The notes beneath the pieces are model-generated. The model ran no database searches. It had not been told where the DNA came from and saw only the letters and a program-made list of their open reading frames with translations. Shown here one piece after another: positions 1 through 8,447 of a DNA stretch of 23,013 nucleotides (positions are counted from its first letter, which is position 1; each line of letters opens with the position of its first letter). Made by a program: the position numbers and the translations under genes. Source of the DNA: an uncultured Candidatus Saccharibacteria bacterium (lineage in GTDB: Bacteria > Patescibacteriota > Saccharimonadia > Saccharimonadales > Saccharimonadaceae); the NCBI GenBank assembly GCA_938046115.1, contig CALIXX010000006.1, positions 1 through 23,013 on the forward strand. The letters are read 5' to 3'.

Positions 1-55
<55 letters not shown>

Positions 56-81
56 GAAAAGATGTACTTTTCATAAAAGAT

Positions 82-156
82 GCTTCCCTGCTGGGAAGCG
101 TCTATAACTCAAAAATAGACTGACGATGATTATTGCACAACTAAATTGTTAAGATA
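82..156 (-). promoter_or_regulatory. rRNA leader: boxA-like antitermination site and two hairpins
   Basis: On the minus strand TATCTTAACAATTTA (142-156) closely resembles the rrn boxA element (CTCTTTAACAATTTA in E. coli), to which NusB-S10 binds for antitermination. Downstream come a hairpin with arms GTCTAT/ATAGAC (100-120) and a strong one GCTTCCC-AGCA-GGGAAGC (82-99) just before mature 16S. These probably serve antitermination and processing. The assignment rests on motif similarity and position. Confidence 0.7.
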
Positions 157-209
157 CAAAACGTCTCGTTGTTGGCCCTTGCTTTCGTTCCCTCAACCAG
201 ACTGAAACC

Positions 210-238
210 ATCATAGCGTATTTTTTGCGGATGGTCAA
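210..238 (-). promoter_or_regulatory. rRNA operon promoter
   Basis: Minus-strand TTGACC (233-238), a 17-nt spacer and TATGAT (210-215) form a near-consensus housekeeping sigma promoter. The predicted start is near 203, giving a leader of about 150 nt before 16S. It lies only 14 nt beyond the stop of the DUF212 gene, so rRNA may also receive read-through from the gyr operon. Confidence 0.8.
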
Positions 239-251
239 CACTTTTTTGCTA

Positions 252-686
252 TTATTTTGTCGCAAAAAATACAACTACGCCCACAAGCACGCCAAGCAGC
301 GACCCAACGAAGATCTCGAGTGGTGTGTGCCCCTGTGCAGCCCGCGGCAATGTGACATCGACCCCAGTCTTCTTGATGACCTGCTGGATAGCAATGCCCT
401 GCTCGCCTGATGAGCGCCGCACCTTGACAGCATCGTAGCAAATAATCAACACGAGTAGTGTCGTGACACCAACAAGCGGTGACTGTAGCCCTTGCTGCAG
501 CACCAGCACTGTCCAGACAGACAATGATGTAGCGGCATGCGAGCTCGGCATACCGCCAGAGATGAAGAGCTGGTGGGTGAAGTCTAGCACCTTGCCCTTG
601 GCGTGGGCAATTGCAAACTTAATGACGTGAGCAATTGCCCAGCTGATGGCGATGGCCACAATATATGGCGAGAGGTACCATGGCAT
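252..686 (-). CDS. Divergent PAP2 / DUF212 family membrane protein (YuiD-like)
   Basis: 144 residues. The DUF212 (acid phosphatase/vanadium-dependent haloperoxidase-related) signature is clear: GGMPSSHAA (about 44-52), YDAVKVRRSSGEQ (about 84-96) and GHTPLEIFVGSLLGV (about 118-132). Four hydrophobic segments span nearly the whole chain, so it is an integral membrane protein. Members are distant from lipid phosphatases and their substrate is unknown. The Ser-His of PSSH is kept, but a PAP2 active site cannot be assumed. The start has AAGGAGGC 6 nt upstream. It follows gyrA with only 2 nt between, so it is translated from the gyr operon. Full length for the family. Confidence 0.93.
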   Translation of the reverse strand: MPWYLSPYIVAIAISWAIAHVIKFAIAHAKGKVLDFTHQLFISGGMPSSHAATSLSVWTVLVLQQGLQSPLVGVTTLLVLIICYDAVKVRRSSGEQGIAIQQVIKKTGVDVTLPRAAQGHTPLEIFVGSLLGVLVGVVVFFATK

Positions 687-688
687 AG

Positions 689-3211
689 TTATGCCTCCTT
701 ATCCTCGTCTTTTTCGCGCACAATACCGATCGATGAGACGGTATCCCCCTCGGCAAGGCGCATCACTCGCACACCCTGAGTGGTGCGACCAAGGGTTGGG
801 ATGTCGTGGAGCGCCACACGGATGGTTTGGCCGTTTTGGCTGATGAGGAGTGCCTCGGTGGCATCGGGCTCGAGGGTTTGCACAGCGATAATCGGCCCAG
901 TCTTGGCAGTGACAACCGCTGCCTTGATGCCGACCCCACCCCGCTTGTGGCAGGGGAAGTTGGCCGCTTTGGTAATCTTGCCGTAACCATTTTGGCTGAT
1001 GACGAGCAATTGCTGGTCGCTACTGGTGACGATGTCCATCCCCACCACGGTATCATCGGGGCGGAGGCGTACACCACGCACGCCACGAGCAACGCGGCCC
1101 ATTGGTCGGCACTCTGTCTCACTAAAGCGTACGGCCTGGCCAGCTGATGTTGAGATTATTACATCGTTGTCACCATTGGTCTGCTTGATCCAGCGTAGCT
1201 CATCACCATCGTCGAGTTTGATAGTAATGAGACCATTCGTACGGATGTTGGCGTAGTCTCGCAGTGTTGTCTTTTTCACAGTACCCTTGGTTGTCGCCAT
1301 AAAGAGGTAGCCATCATCGCTTGCATCTTTCGCGTGGTTGATAATTGATGTAATTTTCTCTTCAGGCTGGAGCTGAAGCAAGTTGACCGCCGCGACACCC
1401 TTGGCTGCGAGGCTGGCAGCAGGCACTTCGTACGCCTTGAGGCGGAAGACCCGACCCTTGTTGGTAAAGAAGAGCAGCCAGTCGTGGGTGTTGGCCGGAA
1501 TAAGCTGATCAATGCCGTCTTCTTCCTTAGTAGACATGCCACGCTTACCCTTGCCACCTCTGTTTTGGCGGCGGTATTCACTGACTAGAGTGCGCTTAAT
1601 GTAGTTCTCTGCTGTGAGAATAACAACGGTCTCTTCCTCAGGGATGAGCTCTTCGTCGCTGAATTTGCCGAGCTCATGGTCGATGATCTTGGTGCGGCGC
1701 TCGTCACCGTACTTCTCCTTCATCTCGAGCAGTTCCTCTTTGATGAGGCGCAGGATCTCATTCTCGTCGGCCAGGATAGCCTCTAGCTGCTTGATGAGCT
1801 CGTGCAGATAGCGCAGCTCGTCTTCAATCTCTTGACGGTCAAGGCCAGTCAGCTTGCGCAGCTGCATGGCAAGAATTGCCTTACCTTGGATCTCGCTGAG
1901 TGCAAAACGCTCCATCAACCCCTGCAAAGCATCGTTGTAGTTCTTACTTGCTCGGATTAGCTTAACGACCTCATCGATGTTATCAAGCGCGATCTTGAGC
2001 CCTTCAAGAATATGCGCCCGTGCCTTCGCCTTCTTGAGCTCATATTCAGTGCGGCGACGCACCACAATGCGCCGATGCGTGATAAACTCACCGAGAATAT
2101 CATGCAAGCCAAGTACCCGTGGCTGGAGACGCATCGCGTTCTCGCTACTCGGCACAAGAGCAAGCATGTTGTAGTGGAAGTTAGTCTGCAGCGCGGTGAG
2201 CTTGTAAAGCTGGTTGAGCACCTTCTTGGGATAGGCATCCTTTTTGAGGTCAATAACAACACGCACATTACCCCGAGCCGACTCATCGCGCAAGTCGCTG
2301 ATAGAGGTGAGCTTCTTCTCGTGGACGAGGTCGGCAATCTTCTCAATCAGTGTTGCTTTATTCACACCATAAGGCATTTCTGTAATAACGATGCGGTAGC
2401 GCCCACGCTTCTTCGTTTCCTCAATGGCTGCCACGGCGCGCATCGTCACGCTACCGCGACCAGTAGCGTAGGCCTGGCGCATTGGCGCACCACCATAGAC
2501 CACGGCGCCAGTTGGAAAGTCTGGCCCTTTAATGTGCTGCATGAGGTCATCCAGCGTGGCATCAGGGTTGTTGATAAGCTCGACTGTTGCATCAACCACC
2601 TCACCAAGATTGTGGGTAGGGATATTTGTCGCCATACCAACGGCAATACCAACCTGGCCGTTAAGTAGTAGATTAGGCAGCTTGGCCGGCAAGACGGTAG
2701 GCTCTTGGCGAGTAGCATCGTAGGTGTCGCGGAATGGGACGGTTTCTTTATCGATATCTGCCAGGAGCGCCTCCGACACACGCGTCATTTTTGCCTCGGT
2801 GTAGCGCATTGCAGCAGGCGGATCACCGTCCATCGAGCCAAAGTTCCCCTGCCCCTGTACCAGCGGGTAGCGCTCAACCCAGTCTTGAGCCATACGCACC
2901 ATGGCATCGTAGATCGAGCTATCACCGTGTGGGTGGTATTTACCCATCACCTCACCAACGATCTGAGCACTCTTGATCGTCTTGGATGTCGGGCCAATGC
3001 CCATTTTGTCCATCACATAGACGATGCGACGATGGACAGGCTTCATGCCATCACGCACATCAGGCAGCGCGCGGTCAACAATGACCGACATCGAATAGCG
3101 CAGGAAGTTATCCTCCATCACGTCCTCGACGGTACGTACCTCCACACTGCGCGAGTGGCTCTGGTCAGATATGGTAGCTGGGGTGGTTGGTTGGTTATCT
3201 TCTGGCTGCAT
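689..3211 (-). CDS. gyrA: DNA gyrase subunit A
   Basis: About 840 residues. It is the breakage-rejoining subunit of gyrase, which introduces negative supercoils with GyrB. The winged-helix region carries HPHGDSSIYD, where Ser and Asp at the E. coli 83 and 87 positions are the quinolone-sensitive wild-type residues. The catalytic tyrosine is in AAMRYTEAK. A long coiled coil (EIEDELRYLHELIKQLEAIL) is followed by a six-bladed C-terminal domain with a GyrA box QNRGGKG, which supports gyrase rather than ParC; the usual QRRGGKG has Arg at the second position. I chose the ATG at 3211 because GAGGAA lies 6 nt before it. An in-frame ATG at 3229, 3 nt after the gyrB stop, has its nearest Shine-Dalgarno 15 nt away and is the alternative start. 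Confidence 0.97.
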   Translation of the reverse strand: MQPEDNQPTTPATISDQSHSRSVEVRTVEDVMEDNFLRYSMSVIVDRALPDVRDGMKPVHRRIVYVMDKMGIGPTSKTIKSAQIVGEVMGKYHPHGDSSIYDAMVRMAQDWVERYPLVQGQGNFGSMDGDPPAAMRYTEAKMTRVSEALLADIDKETVPFRDTYDATRQEPTVLPAKLPNLLLNGQVGIAVGMATNIPTHNLGEVVDATVELINNPDATLDDLMQHIKGPDFPTGAVVYGGAPMRQAYATGRGSVTMRAVAAIEETKKRGRYRIVITEMPYGVNKATLIEKIADLVHEKKLTSISDLRDESARGNVRVVIDLKKDAYPKKVLNQLYKLTALQTNFHYNMLALVPSSENAMRLQPRVLGLHDILGEFITHRRIVVRRRTEYELKKAKARAHILEGLKIALDNIDEVVKLIRASKNYNDALQGLMERFALSEIQGKAILAMQLRKLTGLDRQEIEDELRYLHELIKQLEAILADENEILRLIKEELLEMKEKYGDERRTKIIDHELGKFSDEELIPEEETVVILTAENYIKRTLVSEYRRQNRGGKGKRGMSTKEEDGIDQLIPANTHDWLLFFTNKGRVFRLKAYEVPAASLAAKGVAAVNLLQLQPEEKITSIINHAKDASDDGYLFMATTKGTVKKTTLRDYANIRTNGLITIKLDDGDELRWIKQTNGDNDVIISTSAGQAVRFSETECRPMGRVARGVRGVRLRPDDTVVGMDIVTSSDQQLLVISQNGYGKITKAANFPCHKRGGVGIKAAVVTAKTGPIIAVQTLEPDATEALLISQNGQTIRVALHDIPTLGRTTQGVRVMRLAEGDTVSSIGIVREKDEDKEA

Positions 3212-3232
3212 TGTATGTTCCTCGTTCATAGA

Positions 3233-5221
3233 TTAGATATCAAGCTCCTCTAGGCTGACCTTTGCAGCGTTGGCCTGGATGAAGTTCTTGCGTACGCTTA
3301 CTTCGTTGCCCATTAGCTTGGTGAAGATTGCGTCGGCACGCTCGGCATCCTCCAGCTGGACTTGCACGAGCACGCGGTGCTCGGGGTTCATCGTCGTCTC
3401 CCACAGCTGGTCGGCATCCATCTCACCGAGACCTTTGTAGCGCTGCAGAGCGGACTCACTCAGGCCAGCTTGCTTGATGCGGGGCTCGCTTGGGTCTATC
3501 TCTACCCCACGAGCCTTACGCGCTGCAATCTGCTCGTCGTAGTAGGCCTCGAGGGCTTCTTCGTTGTAGATATATTCTTGCTTGTTGCCCGAGAGACGGA
3601 GCTTAAACAGAGGTGGCTTGGCCAAATAGATATGCCCTGCCTCCACCACCGGCTGCATATAGCGGAAGAAGAAGGTCATGAGCAGTGTTGCAATGTGGCT
3701 ACCGTCCACATCGGCATCGGTCATGATGATAATACGGTTGTAGCGCAGCCCCTTGATGTCGAAGGTGTCGCCAATCCCCACGCCCATGCCCTTGATGAGG
3801 CTGAGGATCTCACGGTTGGCGTACATTTTGTCGAGGCGGGCACGCTCGGTGTTAAGTACCTTACCACGCAGTGGCAAGATAGCCTGAGTACGACTGTCGC
3901 GCCCAGTCTTGGCCGAGCCACCAGCCGAGTCACCCTCCACAATGTACAGCTCACACTCTTCGGGGTTTTTGCTGGAACAGTCGGCCAGCTTGCCTGGCAG
4001 GCTTGCGCCATCGAGCGCCCCTTTGCGGATCACGGTATCACGCGCTGCTCGAGCAGCCTTGCGAGCTCGGGCAGCTAACGTCGCCTTGCCAACAATCTTC
4101 TTAGCCACCGCCGGATTTTCTTCTAGATAGTACGAGAAATACTCGCTCATTACTTGGTCAACGTAACGCCGCACCTCGGGGTTACCAAGCTTATTCTTGG
4201 TTTGACCCTCAAACTGCGGGTCGGGCAGCTTAACGAGGATAACAGCAGTAAGCCCCTCGCGGATGTCATCGCCCGAGAGGTTGTCATCCTTCTCCTTGAG
4301 GAGACCATTCTTGCGCGCATAGTCATTAATAACACGGGTCATTGCTGCGCGAAAGCCCACCAGGTGTGTCCCACCATCAGGGGTGAGCACGTTGTTAGCG
4401 AAAGGTCGGACGGTTTCGGCGTAAGTATCGTTGTATTGCACCGCCACCTCGATCATCGAGTCCTCGACCTGCTTCTCCACATAAAAGACATCGTCGCTCA
4501 GCACATCCTTACCAACGTTCAGGTTCTTGACATAACTGCGGATCCCTCCCTCGAAATAGAAGGCCTGGCGCTGCGTGGTGCGCTCATCATACACAGTGGT
4601 GTAGACGCCTTTCGTGAGGTAGGCTTGGTGGCGAAGGTAGTGTACCACCCACTTATAGTCGAAGTCGACTGTCTCTTTGAAGATGGTCGGATCGGGATAG
4701 AAGATAATCGTTGTACCGTCAGGCCGGTCGGTTTTGCCCTTATTCTTGAGCGGTACAGTAGTATGGCCACGCTCAAATTCAATCCGATAGAGGCGTCCTT
4801 TGCGCACCACCTCTGCCACGAGACGGCTGGACAGCGCATTCACTACGCTCGAGCCCACACCGTGCAAACCAGACGACACCTTGTAGCCACCGCCACCAAA
4901 CTTACCACCAGCGTGCAGCACCGTCAGTACTGTCTCGAGCGTACTCAGGCCAGTCTTGGGGTGCTTGTCTACCGGGATACCACGCCCGTTGTCCGTCACC
5001 ATCAGGCCACCATCGGCCAAGATACGCACATCGACGCGCGAGGCATAGCCGGCAATCGCTTCATCGATGGAGTTATCAGCAATCTCCTTGATCAAATGGT
5101 GTACGCCATCGTAGCCCGTGCTACCGATATACATCCCCGGGCGCTTACGGACTGGCTCGAGACCCTCGAGCACCTGAATTTGCGAACCGTCATACGATCC
5201 ATTATCTACTTGTTTGTTCAT
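3233..5221 (-). CDS. gyrB: DNA gyrase subunit B
   Basis: 662 residues. ATPase subunit of gyrase. The GHKL ATPase domain shows LEGLEPVRKRPGMYIGS, the Mg-binding Asn and acidic residues in EIADNSIDEA, DNGRGIP and GLHGVGSSVVNALS. The transducer follows, then a TOPRIM domain with the VEGDSAGGSA glutamate and DADVDGSHI. The C-terminal end YKGLGEMDADQLWETTMNP is canonical. There is no large TOPRIM insertion, so this is the short form (about 640-660). The start ATG has GAGGG 7 nt upstream. It is the first gene of gyrB-gyrA-DUF212, all within a few nucleotides of each other. Confidence 0.97.
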   Translation of the reverse strand: MNKQVDNGSYDGSQIQVLEGLEPVRKRPGMYIGSTGYDGVHHLIKEIADNSIDEAIAGYASRVDVRILADGGLMVTDNGRGIPVDKHPKTGLSTLETVLTVLHAGGKFGGGGYKVSSGLHGVGSSVVNALSSRLVAEVVRKGRLYRIEFERGHTTVPLKNKGKTDRPDGTTIIFYPDPTIFKETVDFDYKWVVHYLRHQAYLTKGVYTTVYDERTTQRQAFYFEGGIRSYVKNLNVGKDVLSDDVFYVEKQVEDSMIEVAVQYNDTYAETVRPFANNVLTPDGGTHLVGFRAAMTRVINDYARKNGLLKEKDDNLSGDDIREGLTAVILVKLPDPQFEGQTKNKLGNPEVRRYVDQVMSEYFSYYLEENPAVAKKIVGKATLAARARKAARAARDTVIRKGALDGASLPGKLADCSSKNPEECELYIVEGDSAGGSAKTGRDSRTQAILPLRGKVLNTERARLDKMYANREILSLIKGMGVGIGDTFDIKGLRYNRIIIMTDADVDGSHIATLLMTFFFRYMQPVVEAGHIYLAKPPLFKLRLSGNKQEYIYNEEALEAYYDEQIAARKARGVEIDPSEPRIKQAGLSESALQRYKGLGEMDADQLWETTMNPEHRVLVQVQLEDAERADAIFTKLMGNEVSVRKNFIQANAAKVSLEELDI

Positions 5222-5268
5222 TCATTTCCCTCACTATTAGGTCATTCGGGTTACATTACACGCACCTT

Positions 5269-5277
5269 ATTGTACCA
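5269..5277 (-). promoter_or_regulatory. Extended -10 promoter proximal to gyrB
   Basis: Minus-strand TGG followed by TACAAT (hexamer 5269-5274) is an extended -10 box. The predicted start near 5262 leaves a leader of about 40 nt with a Shine-Dalgarno. No good -35 is seen at 17 nt, which is usual for extended -10 promoters. Confidence 0.5.
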
Positions 5278-5303
5278 TAATCACCGAGGCAGCGAAAATA
5301 ACA

Positions 5304-5450
5304 GGGGTGGAGAGAGTGATTTAAATCACTAGAACTCACCTTCTTTGTATCAGCTCCACCCCCATCACTTCATCCGATGGAGCGTGAAAATTTGATGTAA
5401 TAGCGAGTTTTCAGCTCAGCATAAGAGGTCAATACTTGGGAAAATGTCAA
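5304..5450 (-). promoter_or_regulatory. Structured leader / terminator-like element upstream of gyrB with mutually exclusive hairpins
   Basis: This describes the 302-nt gap between gyrB and the next gene. On the minus strand, TTGACA (5445-5450), 18 nt, TCTTAT (5421-5426) is a possible distal promoter. Downstream, the segment GGGGTGGAGC (plus 5353-5362) can pair either with GCTCCA upstream (5378-5383) or with CTCCACCCC downstream (5304-5312). The second hairpin encloses a perfect 16-bp palindrome AGTGATTTAAATCACT (5315-5330) and is followed by TGTTATTTTC. It may be the terminator of the upstream membrane-protein operon, an attenuator for gyrB, or an operator. No known riboswitch class is recognised. 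Confidence 0.4.
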
Positions 5451-5523
5451 CTCTTATAGTGTTCCGGAGGAGGGAGTGTGGGAAGGTGAAGCGTGAGATA
5501 AAGCAAGAACCCTAAGATTCAGG

Positions 5524-6315
5524 CTACTCATACTTACTTGTCGCAACAAAGATGAAGCCAGCGACAGCCATCACTGGTGATGCGACAAACCACGCGATGC
5601 CACCATATATCACGATCGACGCCACCATCCCCATCACCAGTAGCGTCGGTTCATTGACAAGAGTACTCAAAACATGCCGATGTGTATCAAGAAAGTTAGT
5701 CACACCAAAAAGCACCGACACAAACATACCATACAGCGCCATCATCGGTACAGCTGCTGCAAGCATCAGCCAGAGGCCAGTCTTGCGCTTCATCATTTGG
5801 TTGAGCGTCGTATCATCTACATCGCTACGTTTTGCTGGTATCGCTGGCTGCATACCCAGCAATACATACCAGAGGTAGAGCGAACCAATGAAGCTTGGTA
5901 TGTTGCTCATAAGAACTGTTGTATGATTAGCTACTAATCCTACAGGGGTGTGTAGTACACCACCACTGAGCCAACCCACAGTAAACAGCACCCCATTCAC
6001 CAGCAACAAGCCAAGCGCTCCAATCCTCTGCCAGTATCGATCGGTGCGGTGCGACTGCCGCAGTGTGATGACGCTCTGCACTAGTATACTCGCACTCCAA
6101 GCGGCGAGTAGCCAGCCAAGCACCTGCTCCACCCCTGTCAGGCTCGCTAGCACCCCGCCCTGCAGACATACGATGGCCGCACTGGCAATCATCCCCACCC
6201 CACCAGCAATCACACATGCTTCCAGCCAAGCCCGACGCGGCGGTGCAGACGCATCAGGCGTAGTTATGTGGCTATGATGTTTTGCGGTAGTTGTAGCGAT
6301 GGATTGCGTTGGCAT
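5524..6315 (-). CDS. Multi-pass membrane protein, unknown function (paralogue of the upstream gene)
   Basis: 263 residues, family not recognised. After a polar N-terminus of about 28 residues rich in Thr/Ser/His there are about six hydrophobic segments. Landmarks shared with the protein encoded at 6358-7347 are SHRTDRYWQR, GSLYLWYVLL and KTGLWLM, at matching positions, so the two are tandem paralogues. The loop after SLYLWYVLL is cytosol-like and basic (KRSDVDDTTLNQMMKRKTG). There is no signal peptide, catalytic motif or cysteine pair that I can name. GAGGAGAA precedes the ATG. It starts 42 nt after the stop of its paralogue, so the two are co-transcribed. Confidence 0.85.
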   Translation of the reverse strand: MPTQSIATTTAKHHSHITTPDASAPPRRAWLEACVIAGGVGMIASAAIVCLQGGVLASLTGVEQVLGWLLAAWSASILVQSVITLRQSHRTDRYWQRIGALGLLLVNGVLFTVGWLSGGVLHTPVGLVANHTTVLMSNIPSFIGSLYLWYVLLGMQPAIPAKRSDVDDTTLNQMMKRKTGLWLMLAAAVPMMALYGMFVSVLFGVTNFLDTHRHVLSTLVNEPTLLVMGMVASIVIYGGIAWFVASPVMAVAGFIFVATSKYE

Positions 6316-6357
6316 GGGGTGGTTCTCCTCTGTTAGACGGTAGTTTTGGCGCTTAAG

Positions 6358-7347
6358 TTATTCGCGCTGGCTGTTTGCCACAAGGACCATACCAATGATG
6401 AGCATGCCGATACATGGCACAATCAAGATCATGCCAGCAATCATAAAGAGAAGGTGAATCATGCCCAAAAACGATAGTATTGACGTAAAGATCGTAGTAC
6501 CTCGGCTTGTGCTACTCATCAGCATCAACGTCCCTGAAAACTGCGCAAGAGCTGGGATCACAAATGCCGTCACAATCAGCCAGAGGCCAACCCGCCGACG
6601 TCGCATCAAACGAGCATATGTTGTGGCGGGCACATCAGGTGCAGTACGTGGCGCGATTGTCCGCTTCGTACAGAGTAATAAGTACCAGAGGTAGATGGAG
6701 CCAAACACAGCAATGACGGTACTCACCAGCATCACTGTGCTGTTTATCCACACAACCCCCTTTTGTCCAGGGCTCACAAAGAACAAATTGTATAGCCATT
6801 CGCTTATGATGAGTGCGGCTGGGTTGCCCGCCACTAGGAGCAAGGCAAGGAAGCGCTGCATATAATGATCTGTCCGGTGGAGCTGCATCAGCGTGCTAAT
6901 CCCCTGCACCACCAAGCTCACGCTCCACATGAGGATGAGCCAACCAGCTACCCGCTCTGATGGTGTGCGATTTACCTGCCCCACCATCAGGGCACCGTAG
7001 AAGCTCACCATTGCAGCATACATCAGCATTCCTGCTGCCCCCGCTGCAATAAACGCTTCGAGCACTGGCCGGCGGCGGGCTGTGGCGTGTGCAACAGGGG
7101 TAGCCAGCGATAGTGGCGTGTCTGTGTGGCTGGGTGATGTATTATCTACGACAGCTTGCGATTCGCTATTTGCTGGTGCATTGGCTGGTGCAACAGAGGT
7201 CGTATCTGCCTTCGTTGTTTTCTTCGCAACAGGTCGTGACTGTTGTGATTTTTGCTTGGCGCGCTGTGTGGCGCGCTTCTTTGGGGATGATGTCGCTTGT
7301 GTTTCTGGCGCGGTGGGCGCTGCTGGGGTTGATTTTTTTCGTGGCAT
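6358..7347 (-). CDS. Multi-pass membrane protein with a long basic, disordered N-terminal tail
   Basis: 329 residues. The first ~95 residues are low-complexity Lys/Ala/Pro/Ser/Thr (PRKKSTPAAP, PKKRATQRAKQKSQQ, PVAKKTTK), like a histone-H1-type or PAKK-type tail. About six hydrophobic segments follow. The membrane part resembles the protein at 5524-6315 (LHRTDHYMQR, GSIYLWYLLL, RVGLWLI), but only this copy has the tail. The tail should be cytosolic by the positive-inside rule and could bind nucleic acid or phospholipid; that is inference. The start has AGGAGGA 8 nt upstream, and TATACT at 7368-7373 would give a leader of only about 14 nt. Confidence 0.85.
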   Translation of the reverse strand: MPRKKSTPAAPTAPETQATSSPKKRATQRAKQKSQQSRPVAKKTTKADTTSVAPANAPANSESQAVVDNTSPSHTDTPLSLATPVAHATARRRPVLEAFIAAGAAGMLMYAAMVSFYGALMVGQVNRTPSERVAGWLILMWSVSLVVQGISTLMQLHRTDHYMQRFLALLLVAGNPAALIISEWLYNLFFVSPGQKGVVWINSTVMLVSTVIAVFGSIYLWYLLLCTKRTIAPRTAPDVPATTYARLMRRRRVGLWLIVTAFVIPALAQFSGTLMLMSSTSRGTTIFTSILSFLGMIHLLFMIAGMILIVPCIGMLIIGMVLVANSQRE

Positions 7348-7367
7348 AGAACTGTCCTCCTCTGCCT

Positions 7368-7373
7368 AGTATA
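7368..7373 (-). promoter_or_regulatory. Candidate -10 box for the paired membrane-protein genes
   Basis: TATACT on the minus strand predicts a start near 7361, just before the AGGAGGA Shine-Dalgarno of the gene starting at 7347. The -35 region (TGGCAA at 17 nt) is poor. Co-transcription from the gene at 7760 (35-nt gap) is an alternative. Confidence 0.45.
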
Positions 7374-7382
7374 CGCGCCTCA

Positions 7383-7760
7383 TCACCGTTTTGCCACATA
7401 AAAACATGCAATTGCCTCAAATGCAAAGACTAGTGCCAGCTCGTACCAGCCACCACGCCCCACCGAGCGCGCGCCAATCAGCAGCACCGGTGCTAGCGCC
7501 AGTACCGAGCCAAAATAATAACAACGCCGAAAGCTGAGCGTCACCGCTCGCCGCTGCGCCTCGGGCAGCCAGCGCCGCAGCGCCACTGCAATACCCGCCA
7601 GCAGGTACGTTAGCAACCCCAGCATTACCACATAGCACAACACAAAGACGAGGACGATCCCCAGGGGGTGGATCGTCGCTGGTGTGGTGGTCTGCAGCAC
7701 AATCGCTAGCAGCGCCGCTGCAGCCGCGCTCATACTGGCAAGCAGGATTCTTCGAGACAT
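7383..7760 (-). CDS. Small membrane protein, unknown function
   Basis: 125 residues with four hydrophobic segments separated by a basic loop (RRWLPEAQRRAVTLSFRR). No family recognised. The reading frame is open further upstream to 7814, but the ATG at 7760 is preferred: it starts MSRRILLASM, and a promoter sits exactly upstream (TTCTCA 7791-7796, 17 nt, TATAGT 7768-7773), which puts the predicted transcription start at or 1 nt before this ATG. The mRNA would be practically leaderless and would exclude the longer form. The membrane topology (short basic N-terminus, then helix) fits. It may be co-transcribed with the two paralogous membrane genes that follow. Confidence 0.7.
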   Translation of the reverse strand: MSRRILLASMSAAAAALLAIVLQTTTPATIHPLGIVLVFVLCYVVMLGLLTYLLAGIAVALRRWLPEAQRRAVTLSFRRCYYFGSVLALAPVLLIGARSVGRGGWYELALVFAFEAIACFYVAKR

Positions 7761-7767
7761 ATCTATC

Positions 7768-7796
7768 ACTATACCAAGCAATCCGCCTGGTGAGAA
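7768..7796 (-). promoter_or_regulatory. Promoter of the 7383-7760 gene (near-leaderless)
   Basis: TTCTCA (7791-7796), a 17-nt spacer and TATAGT (7768-7773), with seven nucleotides between the -10 box and the ATG. It has no Shine-Dalgarno within range. Confidence 0.6.
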
Positions 7797-7829
7797 GCCC
7801 GAGCAGCCGCACAAAGCAACGCGCTTGCA

Positions 7830-8152
7830 GCGTCCTCTATAGATATATACTTAGGACGCCCGGCAGCCGCTACGGGCTAGAGGTGCTCCACAGTGTGGAG
7901 CATAAGTGGTGTGCCTCAGGCATGCGCCATATAGAACGAGGCCACCACGCGTCAGCGCCAACGATGACAAAAGCACTTCTATTGGGGGGTACTCTATTAG
8001 TATTGGCGGAGCGCAGGCAGTGCCAAAGCTCAGCGCTGTGCTGCGCTCTGCCGCTGCCTGGTGTACGCCAATGGCGAAGCCATGTTGGGTTATGTAGAGT
8101 AAGCTTTTCCGTTTTTTCTTGGGTGTTTGTGTTTGTCAAAGCTTACTTCTAC
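7830..8152. other. Stem-loop-rich intergenic block, candidate structured RNA
   Basis: No plausible protein: open frames here lack ribosome sites and family features. In sequence order there are GCGTCCT/AGGACGC (7830-7859), GCCCG/CGGGC (7858-7877), the palindrome GCTCCACAGTGTGGAGC (about 7882-7898), and a nested three-tier hairpin at 8002-8072 (ATTGGCG/CGCCAAT outside, CAGGCAG/CTGCCTG inside, AGCGC/GCGCT at the tip). Last comes a long inverted repeat at 8094-8107/8138-8152 (14 of 15 positions pair, 30-nt loop). The density of helices suggests a structured transcript rather than spacer. The minus strand is slightly favoured because a weak promoter (8151-8179) points that way. Known classes were considered and none fits. 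Confidence 0.4.
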
Positions 8153-8179
8153 GTTAGCACAAGCGGTATGGTAAGTCAA
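8151..8179 (-). promoter_or_regulatory. Weak extended -10 promoter entering the structured block
   Basis: Minus-strand TTGACT (8174-8179), 17 nt, TAACGT (8151-8156) preceded by TGC. The -35 is good, the -10 poor but extended. The same TGC extension precedes the -10 boxes of tmRNA and RNase P RNA in this window. Confidence 0.35.
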
Positions 8180-8447
8180 TGCGTTTTGCGGCTGAACTAC
8201 AAAACCCCAGCAGGGCTTACGCCGTGGTTATTGTATGCAGCACACTTGGTTATGGCGATCTTCGGCTTTGGCACTCGACGATAGGCATCGAGCGGCTATT
8301 GCTTATGGTGGCTCAACCAACGCATCGGTCGTTTGCGGTTGCCATACATCGCACCAACGCAAAGCACAAGCGACATCACTATCGTGCGAACTATCGCAAA
8401 ACATTGCCTCGCCACCCTCTTTCTCCCCCACACGAACATTGGCGGCG

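Noticed and set aside
689..5221. ParC/ParE (topoisomerase IV) instead of gyrase
   Set aside because: The A subunit has a GyrA-box-type motif (QNRGGKG), which supports gyrase.
7682..8284. 200-codon open frame on the plus strand across the structured block
   Set aside because: No ribosome site, no family features, overlaps the real 7383-7760 gene and its promoter, and composition tracks the stem-loops.
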